DNA of 64,000 nucleotides, from assembly GCA_965227695.1 (NCBI GenBank), contig OZ245760.1, positions 2,661,067 through 2,725,066 of the forward strand, given 5' to 3'. Every line of letters begins with the position of its first letter. Within the stretch, counting starts at the first letter, position 1. The notes under the pieces were generated by a model that was not told where the DNA came from, did not search any database, and was given only the letters and a program-made list of their open reading frames with translations. The position numbers were made by a program, and so were the translations under genes. Shown one piece after another: positions 18,056-26,342 of this stretch. This DNA is from UBA1858 sp965227695. Its GTDB lineage: Bacteria; Pseudomonadota; Gammaproteobacteria; UBA4575.

Positions 18056-18382
18056 CTACTCTTGATTGAGGCTGCCCTTGGGCAGCACACTGGCGACGGC
18101 CTGTTTCTGTACTTTAATCACCACTCCCTCGGTGAGTTCGATGCGTATCACATCATCATTCACCGCCTTGATCTTTCCCATCATGCCACCATTTGTGACC
18201 ACTTCATCTCCCTTGCTGAGAGAATCCATCAGCGCTTTATGCTCTTTCTGGCGCTTTTGTTGGGGCCGGATAATCATGAAATACATGATGGCAAAAAAAA
18301 TGCCGATCATGATTAACATTTCCATGCCACCGCCGGCGGGCGCGGGTGCGGCTTCTGCGTGTGCGTCGTTTATTATTAGCAT
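18056..18382 (-). CDS. yajC: Preprotein translocase subunit YajC
   Basis: Small single-TM component of the SecDF-YajC complex (108 residues). The N-terminal Ala/Pro/Gly-rich segment precedes a TM helix (MLIMIGIFFAIMYFMIIRPQQKR) and a cytoplasmic domain with KGDEVVTNGGMMGKI. I chose the ATG at 18382; the longer frame up to 18484 runs into the tgt coding region and has no family support. Confidence 0.95.
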   Translation of the reverse strand: MLIINDAHAEAAPAPAGGGMEMLIMIGIFFAIMYFMIIRPQQKRQKEHKALMDSLSKGDEVVTNGGMMGKIKAVNDDVIRIELTEGVVIKVQKQAVASVLPKGSLNQE

Positions 18383-18416
18383 TAAGTCAATCCGTAGTAT
18401 CTTGCAAAGCTGGGTA

Positions 18417-19541
18417 TTATGCCATAGAAGACTGGTTTGTCTGCCTTGCCATATAAAATTCATCATAAAATCGTGCGAATTCACCCTTCAAAATGGCATC
18501 GCGCATGGCCTGCATTAGCTGATGAAAATAACTCAGATTATGAATGGTATTAAGCCGCGCGCCGAGCATTTCTCCGCACTTATCCAGATGCTTTAAATAG
18601 GCCCGCGAATAATTCTGGCAGGTATAGCAACCACAGTGCGGGTCAATTGGTCTTGGATCATTTTGATACTGCCGGTTTCTCAGGCGTAATACCCCCTCAC
18701 GGGTATAGAGATAGCCATTTCTGGCATTACGCGTGGGAATGACACAATCGAACATATCAATGCCACGACAGACACCTTCCACCAGGTCTTCAGGCTTGCC
18801 GACTCCCATCAGGTAACGGGCCCGATCAACTGGCAGGGAATATTTGAGAAAATCAAGAACGCGCAGGCGTTCATCGGCGGGCTCACCAACAGATAGCCCG
18901 CCTATAGCATAACCATCGAAGTCTATTTGCTGAAGTGCATTGAGCGACTGCTCCCGAAGATCGGTGAACATTCCTCCCTGTACAATGCCGAATAAGGCCG
19001 CACTGCTATCACCATGAGCCAGTTTACTGCGTTGTGCCCACCTTAAGGATAATTGCATCGAACGCTCGGCCTGTTCATATGAGGCGGGATAAGGCGTACA
19101 TTCATCAAAAATCATGACAATATCAGCGTCCAGCGCCCGTTGGACATGCATGGAAATTTCCGGATTCAGCATCACCGCGGCGCCATCAATCGGAGACTTA
19201 AACTGCACGCCCTGCTCGGTGATTTTTCGACGCGCCGCCAGGCTAAACACCTGGAAACCACCCGAGTCTGTCAGAATTGGTTGATGCCAATTGATAAACT
19301 GGTGCAACCCGCCCAACTCGCGAATCACCTCGATACCGGGTCTAAGCATCAGGTGAAAAGTATTACCAAGAATAATTTGACTTCCGCAATTGATCAGCTC
19401 GTCAGGTGACACACCTTTGACAGCACCATAAGTCCCCACGGGCATGAACATCGGGGTAAGACATTGACCACGACGCGTCGTCAGGGTGCCGGCGCGTGCA
19501 TGACCACACTGGGCCTGAATCTCAAAAGCAGCTATTCCCAT
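18417..19541 (-). CDS. tgt: tRNA-guanine transglycosylase
   Basis: Exchanges G34 of Asn, Asp, His and Tyr tRNAs for preQ1 on the way to queuosine. It is a TIM barrel with TDSGGFQVFSL (catalytic Asp region), GGLSVGEP and a second catalytic region LMGVGKPEDLV. The C-terminal zinc site is CGCYTCQNYSRAYLKHL. Length 374 residues. It is 21 bp after queA, the next enzyme in the pathway. Confidence 0.98.
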   Translation of the reverse strand: MGIAAFEIQAQCGHARAGTLTTRRGQCLTPMFMPVGTYGAVKGVSPDELINCGSQIILGNTFHLMLRPGIEVIRELGGLHQFINWHQPILTDSGGFQVFSLAARRKITEQGVQFKSPIDGAAVMLNPEISMHVQRALDADIVMIFDECTPYPASYEQAERSMQLSLRWAQRSKLAHGDSSAALFGIVQGGMFTDLREQSLNALQQIDFDGYAIGGLSVGEPADERLRVLDFLKYSLPVDRARYLMGVGKPEDLVEGVCRGIDMFDCVIPTRNARNGYLYTREGVLRLRNRQYQNDPRPIDPHCGCYTCQNYSRAYLKHLDKCGEMLGARLNTIHNLSYFHQLMQAMRDAILKGEFARFYDEFYMARQTNQSSMA

Positions 19542-19562
19542 ATTTCGTCGACGGTGGAAATC

Positions 19563-20606
19563 TTATTTGCAAAGTAGCATGGCATCGCCATAACTATAGA
19601 AGCGGTAACATTGATTGATCGCATGTTGATAGGCTGATTTGATGGTATCCACTCCTGCGAATGCGCTGATGAGCATCATAAGCGTAGAACGCGGTAAGTG
19701 AAAATTAGTAATCATTGCATCGACAACCCTGAACTCAAACCCGGGATAAATAAATATTTCTGTCTCACCTGCATATTCACCAAACTGGCGCTGATAAGCC
19801 GCCGATTCCAACGCACGCACACAGGTGGTTCCTACGGCAATCACCCGACCTCCATTTTTTTTTGTGTTCGCAATACGCTCGCATATAGATGATGACACGT
19901 GCGCATATTCCGAATGCATCTTGTGCTCGGCAGGATTTGTGACTTTTAACGGTTTGAAGGTTCCTGCTCCCACGTGCAACGTAATATAATCAATTGCCAC
20001 ATCTTTTTTTTGCAAATCTTCGATAAGTGCCTCAGTAAAATGCAAACCCGCCGTGGGAGCAGCAACTGCCCCGGTGTTCTGGGCATATACTGTTTGATAA
20101 CGATGTTGATCCTGCTCACTGGCAGGACGATTTATATACGGCGGAAGCGGTACATCACCATACCGCTCAAATATTTTAAGCGCAGGCAAAGATGACTCAA
20201 ATCTCAGCATAAAAAACTCATCATCACGCCCAGTCACCGTGGCCTCAATACCACCTTTGATAATAATCTGGCTTCCGACTGATGGAGATCGACTGGACTT
20301 TATCTGCACCTTCACACTGTTTTCAGAGAGTATTTTCTCTGCCAGTATTTCTATTTTCCCACCACTGTGTTTGCGACCAAACAACCTGGCTGGAAATACT
20401 TTTGTATCATTCAAGATTAATAGATCGCCTGGAAGTATGTGCTGCGAGATATCCGAAAATACGCCATCGGTAAGCGTATTTTTAGATTTTGAAACGACCA
20501 GTAAACGACTCGCATCCCGCTTTTTTGCCGGCTCCATAGCAATCAGCTCCGGCGGCAGTTCATAGTCGAAGTCGTCTGTCGTATAGGGAGTCTTGTTATC
20601 AGGCAT
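19563..20606 (-). CDS. queA: SAM:tRNA ribosyltransferase-isomerase QueA
   Basis: Transfers and isomerises the ribosyl group of SAM onto preQ1-tRNA, forming epoxyqueuosine. It shows the family motifs FDYELPPELIA, GDLLILNDTKVFPARL, AAPTAGLHFT, LHVGAGTFKPLK and TNFHLPRSTLMMLISAFAG. Length 347 residues. It is the first gene of the queA-tgt-yajC-secD-secF run, divergent from the tRNA-Leu gene 106 bp away. Confidence 0.98.
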   Translation of the reverse strand: MPDNKTPYTTDDFDYELPPELIAMEPAKKRDASRLLVVSKSKNTLTDGVFSDISQHILPGDLLILNDTKVFPARLFGRKHSGGKIEILAEKILSENSVKVQIKSSRSPSVGSQIIIKGGIEATVTGRDDEFFMLRFESSLPALKIFERYGDVPLPPYINRPASEQDQHRYQTVYAQNTGAVAAPTAGLHFTEALIEDLQKKDVAIDYITLHVGAGTFKPLKVTNPAEHKMHSEYAHVSSSICERIANTKKNGGRVIAVGTTCVRALESAAYQRQFGEYAGETEIFIYPGFEFRVVDAMITNFHLPRSTLMMLISAFAGVDTIKSAYQHAINQCYRFYSYGDAMLLCK

Positions 20607-20666
20607 AAATTTTCAAAAAGGGTTGCTTGATCATATCGCTAGTCTTAAATAATAAACATGCTGTAT

Positions 20667-20694
20667 TTGATGTTAAGGAAGTTTAAGTTAAACT
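20667..20694 (+). promoter_or_regulatory. Putative tRNA-Leu promoter
   Basis: A -35 TTGATG (20667-20672) and a -10 TAAACT (20689-20694) are 16 bp apart. They are followed by a GC-rich GCGCGAACC discriminator and the tRNA start at 20713. A GC-rich discriminator is typical of stringently controlled stable-RNA promoters. Predicted by eye only. Confidence 0.55.
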
Positions 20695-20712
20695 GCGCGA
20701 ACCTTATCATAA

Positions 20713-20797
20713 GCCGGGGTGGCGGAATTGGTAGACGCGCCGGATTCAAAATCCGGTTTCTTCGGAAGTGCGAGTTCGATTCTCGCCCTCGGCACCA
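20713..20797 (+). tRNA. tRNA-Leu (anticodon CAA)
   Basis: An 85-nt class II tRNA. The acceptor stem GCCGGGG pairs with CCTCGGC (one G-U), the D-arm reads GCGGAATTGGTAGACGC, and the anticodon stem CCGGA/TCCGG encloses a TTCAAAA loop, so the anticodon is CAA and reads UUG. A long variable arm (TTTCTTCGGAAGT) and the T arm GAGTTCGATTCTC follow. The CCA end is encoded. Confidence 0.97.
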
Positions 20798-20984
20798 GAA
20801 ATACAGAGATAGTATTGGTTTTATACACGTATATCATCACGTCGCAATTCAGAAGCTATTCCATCAATCACATTATCAGTCAGTCGCGTATCCGGATTAC
20901 TTGCAACCAGGTTTCAAATTCAGTGTTTGTATGCAGGTAGACTAGCGGCTCTGCCCATCATATGCATCAATTAATGAACCGGTT

Positions 20985-21013
20985 TTATCATCAGCCCACG
21001 AGCCGGCTATACT
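20985..21013 (+). promoter_or_regulatory. Putative tRNA-Arg promoter
   Basis: A -35 TTATCA (20985-20990) and a -10 TATACT (21008-21013) are separated by 17 bp. A start near 21020 would leave a short leader before the mature tRNA at 21038. It suggests this tRNA is transcribed independently of the tRNA-Leu 240 bp upstream. Confidence 0.6.
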
Positions 21014-21037
21014 ATCCAATACTCGCATAATGAAATT

Positions 21038-21114
21038 GCCCCGATAGCTCAGCTGGATAGAGCGTCCCCCTCCTAAGGGGAAGGTCTGAGGTTCGAATCC
21101 TCATCGGGGCGCCA
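21038..21114 (+). tRNA. tRNA-Arg (anticodon CCU)
   Basis: A 77-nt tRNA. The acceptor stem GCCCCGA pairs perfectly with TCGGGGC, the D-stem is GCTC/GAGC, and the anticodon stem TCCCC/GGGGA holds the loop CTCCTAA, so the anticodon is CCU, reading the rare Arg codon AGG. The T arm is TGAGGTTCGAATCCTCA, with discriminator G and an encoded CCA. No integrase or attachment-site repeat was seen next to it. Confidence 0.97.
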
Positions 21115-21539
21115 TCCCAATTTTGTTTATCCGGTCTTCACTGTTTATATATGCACAATCAGTGCTTCATGACTAATCATTGGTATCGTTAACACCATCA
21201 TTAAAAATCTTGATCTTCGATTTCAAGCACGCGGTGATCGCTTTAAAGCGTCAAATAATTGGCGTCGCAATGCGAAAAAATTTAATAACTTGCTGATTTT
21301 AATAGATTTATTTTTATTCGTTCTGTTATTTTTACGTACAAATACCTATAAATACATTGCCTTAATATAATAATGGTTATTTATCATACTATTGTAACAC
21401 TCAACAATTGCTTTGCTTTAAAAAAAAGAATGTTATAAAGCGCTTCAACCATTCAGATAAACGGTAAGTTTGGGCTGGAACGGACCGTCAAATCACTATT
21501 ACAAGGTAAGTTTTTAAAAGAAAGGCCTAAATATAAACA
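21115..21539. other. 425-bp AT-rich intergenic region
   Basis: No convincing ORF or RNA gene was found between the tRNA-Arg and the MarR gene. The middle is very AT-rich. A direct repeat GGTAAGTTT occurs at 21463-21471 and 21505-21513, start-to-start spacing 42 bp, just upstream of the marR start. It may be a regulatory site, but this is inference. Confidence 0.5.
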
Positions 21540-22010
21540 ATGAGCAAGACAAAAAAACTTTCATCGTCTGATTTAAAATCGTTTACAAGAACCTTTCTAC
21601 AATGCGGAGACCATCTGCACACATTATGCAGACTTGAAATAAATGACCGCTTAGCAAAATATGATGTGAAATACAGTCAGTGGCTGATACTCGATTGCCT
21701 GACCCAGGCAGAAGTCGATAACCCTTCGAAAGTCGCCTCTCAGCTCGGCATGGAACGTGCCACGGTCAGTCGCAGCCTCGACATTCTGGAATCCAGAAAT
21801 CTTGTCAGTCGAACCCATAATCTGGCCGATCGACGGGTCGTTGAAATCCAGGTCACCGCCCAGGGCAGAAAAATCGCCCAGCTTGGTGTGCAGCGGCTCG
21901 AGCAACTGGTTCAACAGATTACTGCTGACCTCACACAGACACAACTCAGTGATACATTCGAGCTGCTACAAATAATGATTGAAAATCTCAAGCAGAAGAT
22001 CGGACGATAA
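21540..22010 (+). CDS. MarR-family transcriptional regulator
   Basis: A 156-residue winged-helix regulator of the MarR type. The DNA-binding core is at about residues 55-100: VASQLGMERATVSRSLDILESRNLVSR is the recognition region and NLADRRVVEIQVTAQGRK the wing. The flanking helices form the dimer interface. The signal is not known. Adjacent genes are the OmpA-type protein 193 bp downstream and the tRNA upstream; it may regulate either itself or the downstream pair. Confidence 0.88.
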   Translation: MSKTKKLSSSDLKSFTRTFLQCGDHLHTLCRLEINDRLAKYDVKYSQWLILDCLTQAEVDNPSKVASQLGMERATVSRSLDILESRNLVSRTHNLADRRVVEIQVTAQGRKIAQLGVQRLEQLVQQITADLTQTQLSDTFELLQIMIENLKQKIGR

Positions 22011-22203
22011 TTATACTGTGTAAGTCTCTGTCATCCCCGAATATACCTGAGACACAAATTGAAACCATCTCTCACCTGGTCACCAGCCTGATCAGGTGAT
22101 ATCAAGACGATTGCTTCTTGGCGTCACACAAGCAATACTAACGTCGCGAAATATTACTAAACTTATACCCTACATTAACTTGTAACCAAGTTGACAAATA
22201 CGT

Positions 22204-23082
22204 ATGTCTGAAAATTCTCAAAATAGGCCAACCCCGTGTCCCCCCTGGCTCTGGATCGTTCTTATTACAGGTCTGATACTCCTGTATTTGCTTTATAATC
22301 ATGCAATAACGGAAAAAGCCACGTGGATTCAGCAGGATATAAAATCCCGCGCTGAAAATAACCTGCGCATGAATGCGCAGCTCGCTGACGTCTCAGTCAC
22401 GGTCGATGGGCGAGATATCACTCTAGTCGGGCAGGTGTTCAATCAAAACGCCAGTGATGACGCTGAAAAGATTGCTCAACAAACCATCGGTACAAGACTG
22501 GTCACGAACCAGCTGGCCGTGGAACCAGATGCATCTGCGACCGTACCAGAAGAAGACACAGCCGATACGGTTGTTATCGAGACCCCGGCCACACAATTAC
22601 CCCAGCAACAAAAAGAGCCTGATCTCTTAACGGCAAAAGTTGAACCATTACCAGACGAGTTCGCCCCCCTGGCGACTGAACCAGCGCCGTTGCCCCCCTC
22701 GACTGCGGATCCTGACGACAGCATTCAAAAGCAATTTGCCAATCTTGACTTTAGCCATATCACTTTTGAGAAAAATTCGACATCCCTCACTGCCAAAGGC
22801 AAGCAGCTGCTGGATGAGGTTGCCGTTTCACTATTGGCGCACCCTGGCGTTTCAATTCTTGTGGAAGGGCATACCGATACTTCGGGTAATCCGGAAATCA
22901 ATATGCAGATCAGTGAACAGCGTGCCCGGTCTGTAGTGAGCTACTTGAACGATGCTGGTGTTAGTACGGAGCGAATGAGTGCACTGGGATTTGGTGACAA
23001 ATTCCCTGTCGCCCCGAACGATACTCAAGAAGGGCGCATAAAGAATCGGCGTATAGAAATTAAAATAAAAAACGGAGATTAA
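22204..23082 (+). CDS. BON/OmpA-domain envelope protein
   Basis: Predicted membrane-anchored peptidoglycan-binding protein (292 residues). A single TM helix (about 16-35, LWIVLITGLILLYLLY) is followed by a BON-like beta segment (DVSVTVDGRDITLVGQV), an acidic Pro-rich linker and a C-terminal OmpA domain. The OmpA domain has VEGHTDTSGNPEINMQISEQRA and the conserved GFGDKFPVAPNDTQEGRIKNRRIEI. Such anchors tie the inner membrane to the cell wall. It ends 4 bp before the coiled-coil gene, so the two are probably co-transcribed and may act together. Confidence 0.82.
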   Translation: MSENSQNRPTPCPPWLWIVLITGLILLYLLYNHAITEKATWIQQDIKSRAENNLRMNAQLADVSVTVDGRDITLVGQVFNQNASDDAEKIAQQTIGTRLVTNQLAVEPDASATVPEEDTADTVVIETPATQLPQQQKEPDLLTAKVEPLPDEFAPLATEPAPLPPSTADPDDSIQKQFANLDFSHITFEKNSTSLTAKGKQLLDEVAVSLLAHPGVSILVEGHTDTSGNPEINMQISEQRARSVVSYLNDAGVSTERMSALGFGDKFPVAPNDTQEGRIKNRRIEIKIKNGD

Positions 23083-23086
23083 TATT

Positions 23087-24658
23087 ATGTCTTACCTAGT
23101 AGGCGAAATTGGCGTCTATTTATTACTTGCCGCCGTGATTGGCGGGCTGATTGGATGGTTCATACAACGCTGCCGCTGCAATAAAGCTGTGGCAGAAATT
23201 GAAGCGCAGAAACAAGCAGTGTCCACCGAGTTAAATACGACCCAGAGTCAATTAACTGCCGCTCAGCAAAAGCTCGCCACGACTGAACAGCAGCTGACCA
23301 ATACCGGACATGAGCTCAATGATGCACAACATGCCAATACCCAGTTGCGTGGCAGTATTGCGAGGCTTGAAGGTGATGTGTTTTTGATGCATTCACGTTG
23401 GCAGGATACTCTCAAGCGGGCGCGCCAGGCACCTCACCAGTTAAAGTGGATCCAGTCGCTGCAATCGAAACTTGCATATAAAAACACACAATTACAGCAA
23501 AACAGACAGTACGCAGAAGCAAAAGCATGGGAAGCAAGCGTAAACAAAGAAAACCTCGCTCGACTACATACGCGCCTGACGCAAGTAGACGCCAAAGTCC
23601 GTACTCAGAAAGACTGGATTTCTGTCTTCCAGACCAAGCTTCTCAAGACTAAAACCAATTATTCACAATTACGCAGCTACGCCGATAACACCCAGAGCAT
23701 GCTCGATGCCAACAGGGATAATCTTGCGCGCGCGCACCGTCGTCTGACCGAAATCGAGGGCAAGCAACAACCGCTGCGAACGTGGATTCGTGTTTTCCAG
23801 ACCAAGCTCATGAAAACCAAATCTGATTACCAGCAATTGCGATCTTATGCAGATAACATACAGGCAAAATTAAATGCCAGTGAAGACAATCTCGCACGCA
23901 CACATACCCGCCTCTCGCAGGTCACCAAGGAATTGCAGACCCTTAAAGAACGCAGGCTCAACACTATGCCTCCGATACCGCCCGCGGCAGACGTCAGCGA
24001 TAATAAAACGCTGCGACTGGTAGACAGGATAAGATTGCTGGGGACCAGTAAAGATAGCCTGTACGGACGTATGCACAATCAAATCCGCGAAGCCAAGCTC
24101 GAAACCATCGAAACAGAACGTGTGCTTACCGATAGCTGTGAAGAAAAGGATGCAATTATTAACGATCTGCGCGCCCAGCTTCGCCTGGCTGAAAACCGTG
24201 CACAAAAAGCGCCCGTAGTACATCTCGACCAGAGTGTGAAAATCAAGGAACTGGAATCACAACTTGCCCAGGCACATACTGATCTGGAGACGAGCAAGGC
24301 AGCAGAAAATCAGTTACGTGAACATGAACTTACCATCGATGCATATCGCTCCAAGCTCAAGGACACAAAAAACCAGCTACTCAGACAGAGCATTCAAAGA
24401 CCCGTTGCCAATGACGTAGACTCGATCCCCACTCTCTCCGAGCCTGGCCCGGATGATCTGAAACTCATTAAAGGTGTTGGCCCCAAACTGGAGTCTATGC
24501 TGCATGATCTGGGCATTTATCAATTTTCACAAATCGCTGCGTGGACACAGTCAGATATTGAAGAAATGTCTGAAAAACTCGGTAGTTTTAAAGACAGGAT
24601 CATACGTGATGACTGGATCAACAAGGCACGCGAACTGGATCAGTTGAAAAACAGATGA
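23087..24658 (+). CDS. Membrane-anchored coiled-coil protein with HhH tail
   Basis: A 523-residue protein not recognised as any named family. It has an N-terminal TM helix (residues 5-26, GEIGVYLLLAAVIGGLIGWF), a Cys-containing RCRC stretch, then Gln-rich coiled coil. Three 56-residue repeats run at about 121-288, each starting WI-x-x-(F/L)Q-(T/S)-KL and holding NLARxHxRL. The C-terminus has a helix-hairpin-helix domain of the kind fused to various proteins (DDLKLIKGVGPKLESMLHDLG). The role is unknown; the TM, long rod and HhH suggest a cytoplasmic rod attached to the inner membrane, possibly touching nucleic acid or protein. Confidence 0.7.
   Translation: MSYLVGEIGVYLLLAAVIGGLIGWFIQRCRCNKAVAEIEAQKQAVSTELNTTQSQLTAAQQKLATTEQQLTNTGHELNDAQHANTQLRGSIARLEGDVFLMHSRWQDTLKRARQAPHQLKWIQSLQSKLAYKNTQLQQNRQYAEAKAWEASVNKENLARLHTRLTQVDAKVRTQKDWISVFQTKLLKTKTNYSQLRSYADNTQSMLDANRDNLARAHRRLTEIEGKQQPLRTWIRVFQTKLMKTKSDYQQLRSYADNIQAKLNASEDNLARTHTRLSQVTKELQTLKERRLNTMPPIPPAADVSDNKTLRLVDRIRLLGTSKDSLYGRMHNQIREAKLETIETERVLTDSCEEKDAIINDLRAQLRLAENRAQKAPVVHLDQSVKIKELESQLAQAHTDLETSKAAENQLREHELTIDAYRSKLKDTKNQLLRQSIQRPVANDVDSIPTLSEPGPDDLKLIKGVGPKLESMLHDLGIYQFSQIAAWTQSDIEEMSEKLGSFKDRIIRDDWINKARELDQLKNR
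23447..23950 (+). repeat. Three in-gene 168-bp (56-codon) repeats
   Basis: Units at 23447-23614, 23615-23782 and 23783-23950. At protein level each begins with W-I (W121, W177, W233) and contains NLAR at 156, 212 and 268, an exact 56-residue period equal to eight heptads. Units 2 and 3 are closest (FQTKL, KTK, QLRSYADN shared); unit 1 has diverged. Visible in the translation rather than as exact DNA repeats. Confidence 0.9.
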
Positions 24659-24696
24659 ATCATCCCTGCCTGTCAAATAACTTCACCCTCCCGGAC

Positions 24697-25092
24697 TCAT
24701 TCAGGATCCGTGGCGCCGAATGAAGTAACACCACCTGCGTCCAGCAGCATTTGTGGCGCAGGGTTAACCCTGCCGGTGGTCAGACGAATTTCATCTGCTG
24801 TCATTGTCATTCTCTTGCCAGCCGCATCACCAATCACCAGGCCGGCTGTTCTGCTCTCCCCATCCCTAACTTTCCAACTTCCATAAATTTCGCCTTGCCC
24901 ATCAATCAACTCAAATTCTCTGGCTTTCACTTTATGGGCAAAAATTATATCAGAGCCGGAATCGGCTGATATGACGTCATAAATTGAATAACCTACCAGA
25001 ATAATAATGGCAATACGCGTATTTCTCTGTAACACTTCGAGGCTCTTTATCCGCTCCTGTAGCGATTTTACATTATTATCATTCTCGGACAT
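24697..25092 (-). CDS. Small membrane protein with ELVDGxG-type repeats
   Basis: A 131-residue protein of unknown function. It has an N-terminal coiled-coil (VKSLQERIKSLEVL), one TM helix (about 25-43, RIAIIILVGYSIYDVIS), then a soluble part. KAREFELIDGQGEIYGSW followed by GLVIGDAAGKRMTM resembles the repeated R-F-x-L-x-D-x-x-G pattern seen in various uncharacterised bacterial proteins; this similarity is from memory and unverified. It is convergent with the coiled-coil gene and 9 bp upstream of nothing else in its strand; the HAD gene lies just upstream (9 bp gap) and could be co-transcribed. Confidence 0.6.
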   Translation of the reverse strand: MSENDNNVKSLQERIKSLEVLQRNTRIAIIILVGYSIYDVISADSGSDIIFAHKVKAREFELIDGQGEIYGSWKVRDGESRTAGLVIGDAAGKRMTMTADEIRLTTGRVNPAPQMLLDAGGVTSFGATDPE

Positions 25093-25101
25093 TAATATCT
25101 C

Positions 25102-25824
25102 CTAAGTTACTTGTGATCTTTTGTTAACCATTAAGACACCAGGCAAATCACTCAGACAATGGACAACACAATGCGGCGTTTGCCCGCCCGGCCACGCATG
25201 CCGCTTGTCATTGAACCAGATAGCCTTGCAACCTGCATTCATGGCACCCAACACATCCGTACGCGGAGAGTCTCCCACATGGACAAGTTTATCGACTGAT
25301 ATCCCGGCGCTTTGTGATGCTTTCAAAAACATCTCCGGATCTGGTTTGCTGCAACCGGCCTGCTCGGCAGTGATAGCAAAATCAAAGTGACGCCCGATGG
25401 GGATCTTGTCCAGCTGGGCATTACCATTGGTAATCGCTCCCACAATGAAGTGTTGCTTGAGCTTTTCAAGCACAGGCTCACTATATTGGTAAGGGGTAAC
25501 CTGATTACGGTGGTGACGAAAAAATGCCATTGCATCCCTTGCCAGTTCATGCTGGTAATTAAACTCCTGTGCCAACAAAGTTAGTGCACGGTAACGCAAT
25601 TCCGTCACATTATGCGCAATATCTGGACATTGACGGGCCAGTGTCGCCCGCTGTGCGGAAAGATCCTGCAATGTGTAACGTTGTGTAATTCTTGGGTAAT
25701 GCAAATCGATCCACGAATACAGCGCCTGCTCTGCGTGACTGATCGTGGGTTCCACAGGCCATAGCGTGTCATCAAGATCCAGAGTGACGCACTGAATATT
25801 TTCAAATAAGGCCGAGTTCTTCAT
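25102..25824 (-). CDS. HAD-family phosphatase (YigB-like)
   Basis: A 240-residue haloacid dehalogenase hydrolase of subfamily I. Motif I is DLDDTLWP, motif II is TNGNAQ, the conserved lysine is in CSKPDPEMF, and motif III is HVGDSPRTDVLGAMNAG. The cap resembles YigB/YjjG proteins, which dephosphorylate flavin precursors (5-amino-6-(5-phosphoribitylamino)uracil) or nucleotides; the substrate here is not known. I use the ATG at 25824 because the longer frame to 25911 would overlap yjbQ on the same strand. Confidence 0.85.
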   Translation of the reverse strand: MKNSALFENIQCVTLDLDDTLWPVEPTISHAEQALYSWIDLHYPRITQRYTLQDLSAQRATLARQCPDIAHNVTELRYRALTLLAQEFNYQHELARDAMAFFRHHRNQVTPYQYSEPVLEKLKQHFIVGAITNGNAQLDKIPIGRHFDFAITAEQAGCSKPDPEMFLKASQSAGISVDKLVHVGDSPRTDVLGAMNAGCKAIWFNDKRHAWPGGQTPHCVVHCLSDLPGVLMVNKRSQVT

Positions 25825-25829
25825 ATTGT

Positions 25830-26264
25830 CTATTTTTGACCGTGTAGCGTAACCACCAGCTGTCGTTGATGCGGTTTGACTCGATGTTCCCACACAAAAA
25901 TGCCCTGCCATGTACCCAGGGCCAGGCGCATATTTTGAATAGGCAGCGTCAACTCTGTCTGTGTGAGGATTGATCGCACATGAGCAGACATGTCATCCTC
26001 ACCTTCACTTGTATGTATAAACATTGGATCTCCGTCCGGAACCAGTTTTAACATAAAATTCTCAAGATCGTGGTATACATCCGGGTCAGCATTTTCACAA
26101 ACCATCAAAGAGGCGCTGGTATGCTGGATAAATACATGACAGATACCCACTGAAATTCCCGATTCCCTCACAAATCCCTCAATTTCAGGTGTGATATTTT
26201 TTGCTCCTCTACCTGACATTGACAGCTGGAGACTACACTGAAAGTAATGATTTAGTTGTGTCAT
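25830..26264 (-). CDS. yjbQ: YjbQ family protein (UPF0047)
   Basis: Small (144-residue) beta-rich protein of the YjbQ/UPF0047 family, some members of which have weak thiamin-phosphate synthase activity. Conserved patches with likely metal ligands are VFIQHTSASLMVCENADPDV, HTSEGEDDMSAHVRS and LGTWQGIFVWEHR. I use the ATG at 26264 (MTQLNHYFQCSL); the long upstream extension of the frame is antisense to ispG. It is 5 bp upstream of the HAD gene and divergent from ispG. Confidence 0.88.
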   Translation of the reverse strand: MTQLNHYFQCSLQLSMSGRGAKNITPEIEGFVRESGISVGICHVFIQHTSASLMVCENADPDVYHDLENFMLKLVPDGDPMFIHTSEGEDDMSAHVRSILTQTELTLPIQNMRLALGTWQGIFVWEHRVKPHQRQLVVTLHGQK

Positions 26265-26342
26265 TGTGTTAAATGTTTCGAATACTGTGTGGATGTTAGC
26301 TACACTATGCCCGTAAGATATTAACAAATTGCCAACATCCTC

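Noticed and set aside
20658..20945. 95-codon ORF running through the tRNA-Leu gene
   Set aside because: The frame contains the tRNA and its promoter; not a protein gene.
20713..21114. tRNA pair as an integration site of a genomic island
   Set aside because: No integrase gene and no repeat of the tRNA 3' end was found downstream in the window.
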